Shown: piece after piece, positions 14,581 to 16,077 of the stretch
Numbering within the stretch: position 1 is the first letter of the stretch
Layout of the letters: each line of letters starts with the position of its first letter
Assembly: GCA_045577675.1 (NCBI GenBank)
Contig: JAZNIV010000122.1
Location: 1 to 16,077, forward strand
Reading direction: 5' to 3'
From: UBA1738 sp045577675
GTDB lineage: Bacteria; Bacillota; Clostridia; UBA1381
Length of the DNA stretch: 16,077 nt
The notes under the pieces: model-generated
What the model was told of the DNA's origin: nothing
Seen by the model: only the letters and a program-made list of their open reading frames with translations
Database searches by the model: none
Made by a program: the position numbers and the translations under genes

Positions 14581-15633
14581 ATGGATTTAGATAAGACAAG
14601 ACAAACCATTGACAATATTGATAGTCAACTGGTGAAGCTTTTTGAAGAAAGAATGACAGCGGTTAAGGATGTAGCAAAATACAAAAAAGAACATAATCTG
14701 CCGATTTTTAACGGAAAACGTGAACGTGAGATTGTGAACAGCCTTACAAGCAAGGTTTCTCCCGAGCTTGCATTATACGTAAAAATTTTATATAATACAC
14801 TTTTTGCAGTGAGCCGTGAGTATCAGATACGTGAAATCAATCATGAGTCAAAAATTGTTGACCAGATTAAAGCGGCACTTGAATCAACCGACAAACAGTT
14901 TCCGCAGTCGGCGGTAGTTGCTTGTCAGGGTACAGAGGGTGCATATTCGCAAAAAGCCTGCGAAAAGCTGTTTTTCAATCCGTCGGTTATGTATTTTGAA
15001 TCCTTTAAAGGCGTATTTGATGCGGTATCAAGCGGAATGTGCAAATACGGCATTCTCCCTCTTGAAAACAGCGTCCACGGCACCGTTACCGAGGTTTATG
15101 ACCTTACAAGCTCCTATGATTTTTCAATAGTTAAGGCAGTTAAAATACAGATTAACCACGTGCTTGCCGCAAAATCAAAGGACTGCAAAATCACAGAAAT
15201 CTGTTCTCACCGTCAGGCAATCGGTCAATGCGACAAGTTCTTAAAAAGTCTTGACGGTATAACTGTTACACCTTGTGAAAACACCGCGATTGCCGCAGAA
15301 AGGGTTGCAAAATCATCAAGAGACGACATTGCGGCAATCTGCTCAAGAGAATGTGCACAGCTTAACGGGCTTCACATCATCAATGACAATATAATTGACA
15401 GCGACAACAACTACACTCGTTTTATCTGTATATCAAAAGAGCCGGAAATTTATCCCGGAGCAGACAAAATCAGCTTTGTTATTACGCTTCCCCATACATC
15501 AGGCTCTTTATATGCAGTAATTTCAAAGTTTGCAGCAGCAGGCATCAACCTTACAAAAATCGAAAGCCGACCAATCCACGGCAGAGATTTTGAGTTTGAG
15601 TTTTACTTTGAGATGGAGGCTTTCGTCTACTAG
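14581..15633 (+). CDS. pheA: Chorismate mutase-prephenate dehydratase (P-protein), cut by an in-frame TAG in the ACT domain
   Basis: Bifunctional enzyme of phenylalanine synthesis: chorismate to prephenate, then to phenylpyruvate. Residues 1-85 are an AroQ-type chorismate mutase (TRQTIDNIDSQLVKLFEERM, then VAKYKKE). Residues about 112-290 are prephenate dehydratase with GTEGAYS (117-123), ENSVHGTV (162-169), HRQAIGQC (210-217) and NYTRF (277-281). Residues 297-350 are the start of an ACT domain with SGSLYAV (307-313) and the Phe-binding ESRP (328-331). Translation stops at TAG 15631-15633, right after EAFVY, but the frame continues with a normal ACT tail to 15714, so the intact protein would be 377 residues. 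Both catalytic domains are complete; the last ACT helix and strand are lost. AGGAG lies nine bases upstream of the ATG, inside aroC. Loss of Phe feedback, or poor stability, is inferred. Confidence 0.92.
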   Translation: MDLDKTRQTIDNIDSQLVKLFEERMTAVKDVAKYKKEHNLPIFNGKREREIVNSLTSKVSPELALYVKILYNTLFAVSREYQIREINHESKIVDQIKAALESTDKQFPQSAVVACQGTEGAYSQKACEKLFFNPSVMYFESFKGVFDAVSSGMCKYGILPLENSVHGTVTEVYDLTSSYDFSIVKAVKIQINHVLAAKSKDCKITEICSHRQAIGQCDKFLKSLDGITVTPCENTAIAAERVAKSSRDDIAAICSRECAQLNGLHIINDNIIDSDNNYTRFICISKEPEIYPGADKISFVITLPHTSGSLYAVISKFAAAGINLTKIESRPIHGRDFEFEFYFEMEAFVY

Positions 15634-15714
15634 GACGAGCTTTATGCCGTACTTTCCGAAATGGAAAACTCAGATGAGAAATTTAAATTCTTCGGCTGCT
15701 ACAGAGAAATTTAA
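15634..15714 (+). pseudogene. pheA: In-frame remainder of the pheA ACT domain after the amber codon
   Basis: The frame of pheA continues past the TAG for 26 codons, beginning DELYAVLSEM and ending FKFFGCYREI, then TAA. Prephenate dehydratase ACT domains end in just this way (a helix followed by a strand ending in LGxYxEI). No start codon or ribosome binding site precedes it, so it is not translated alone. It is made only if the TAG is suppressed or is absent from the real genome. Confidence 0.88.
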
Positions 15715-15717
15715 AAG

Positions 15718-15751
15718 GGCTGTGACAAAATGAAATCATTTTGTCACAGCC
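15718..15751. terminator. Bidirectional terminator between pheA and iscU
   Basis: Perfect 16-bp arms GGCTGTGACAAAATGA (15718-15733) and TCATTTTGTCACAGCC (15736-15751) around AA. On the + strand it is followed by TCTTATTATT, on the - strand by CTTTT, so it can end both the aro operon and the convergent iscU-like gene. It starts four bases after the pheA TAA and ends five bases before the iscU-like stop. Confidence 0.9.
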
Positions 15752-15756
15752 TCTTA

Positions 15757-16077
15757 TTATTCTGCCTTAGGACAATGTGCACAGTCTGAATTACATTTCT
15801 GATGGTCAACCTCGCCCTTTTCCCCGCGGTAGTTATCAATCGCCGAGCGGATTGCCTCCTCTGCCAAAACTGAGCAGTGCACCTTCTCAGGCGGAAGTCC
15901 GTCAAGAGCCTCCATAACAGCCTTATTGGTGAGCTTTAGGGCCTCACTAACCGTCTTTCCCTTTACCATTTCAGTCGCCATTGAGCTTGTTGCAATTGCC
16001 GCTCCGCAGCCGAAGGTCTTGAACTTTACGTCCTTTATAACCTCGTTATCATCTATGTCCATATAAATTTTCATTAT
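15757..16077 (-). CDS. IscU/NifU-type Fe-S cluster scaffold protein, 5' end outside window
   Basis: Scaffold on which [2Fe-2S]/[4Fe-4S] clusters are built with a cysteine desulfurase before transfer to apoproteins. The visible 106 codons contain the IscU core: DVKFKTFGCGAAIATSSMATEMVKGKT with the second ligand Cys, LTNKAVMEALDGLPPEKVHCS with the third, and AEEAIRSAIDNY. The frame continues upstream beyond the window (ATA before the first visible Met), and family members have about 35-40 more residues including the first ligand Cys, so the visible Met (16072-16074) is internal. After the usual end comes a short tail with C-X3-C-X2-C (KCNSDCAHC), which is not part of the core fold. In related Clostridia this gene normally follows a nifS/iscS gene, which would lie outside to the right. 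The window's aconitase is a likely type of client. Confidence 0.9.
   Translation of the reverse strand: MMKIYMDIDDNEVIKDVKFKTFGCGAAIATSSMATEMVKGKTVSEALKLTNKAVMEALDGLPPEKVHCSVLAEEAIRSAIDNYRGEKGEVDHQKCNSDCAHCPKAE

Noticed and set aside
15530..15733. Alternative plus-strand ORF across the end of pheA and the terminator
   Set aside because: It is a different frame, runs through the terminator hairpin and has no protein-like features, while the pheA frame continues with a real ACT tail.
15757..16074. IscU-like gene as a complete 105-residue protein
   Set aside because: The Met at 16074 is internal to the family alignment; the first cluster-ligand Cys region is missing and the frame is open to the window edge.
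1..16077. Mobile elements, phage genes, CRISPR arrays, tRNA or rRNA genes
   Set aside because: No transposase or phage-like proteins, no spaced direct repeats and no recognisable structural RNA gene were seen on either strand.

Overview
This looks like chromosomal DNA of a low-to-mid GC Gram-positive anaerobe, most likely a gut-type Clostridia (Oscillospirales or Ruminococcaceae-like). The evidence is AGGAGG-type ribosome binding sites, sigma-A-type promoters with 17-18 bp spacers, RNase J, a clostridial-type single-chain aconitase, a Na/Pi cotransporter with a PhoU-like tail and an IscU-type scaffold. I see no phage genes, transposases, CRISPR arrays, tRNAs or rRNAs. The species assignment is an inference from protein style and gene order.

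Layout. Positions 1-364 hold the 3' end of galE (+), closed by a bidirectional terminator shared with the convergent aconitase gene (406-2337, -). A small membrane-anchored protein with a glycosyltransferase-like half-domain follows on the + strand (2491-2766). A run of minus-strand housekeeping genes comes next: Na/Pi cotransporter (2784-4538), RNase J (4603-6264), phosphoglucomutase/phosphomannomutase (6437-8134) and an RluA-family pseudouridine synthase (8207-9103). RNase J, the mutase and the synthase each have a good promoter of their own.

The right half is an aromatic amino acid operon on the + strand. A consensus promoter (9189-9217) drives a 29-codon leader peptide (9249-9338) with eight Phe/Tyr codons in an 11-codon stretch. 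It is followed by mutually exclusive 1:2, 2:3 and 3:4 RNA pairings that end in a strong intrinsic terminator (9358-9391). This is the layout of a ribosome-mediated Phe/Tyr attenuator. Downstream are DAHP synthase (aroF), prephenate dehydrogenase (tyrA), 3-dehydroquinate synthase (aroB), EPSP synthase (aroA), chorismate synthase (aroC) and fused chorismate mutase-prephenate dehydratase (pheA), tightly packed and often overlapping. They cover entry into the shikimate pathway, several later steps to chorismate, and the branches to Tyr and Phe. Dehydroquinate dehydratase, shikimate dehydrogenase and shikimate kinase are not in the window. No trp genes are present, which fits a leader with Phe and Tyr codons but no Trp codon.

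The last gene, pheA, has an in-frame TAG at 15631-15633 inside its Phe-binding ACT domain. The frame after it still encodes the expected ACT tail to a TAA at 15712-15714, so this is a recent nonsense change, a sequencing or assembly error, or stop-codon readthrough. A bidirectional terminator separates pheA from a convergent, 5'-incomplete iscU/nifU-like gene at the right edge (15757-16077, -).

The two observations most worth following are the Phe/Tyr leader-peptide attenuator and the amber codon in the feedback domain of pheA.
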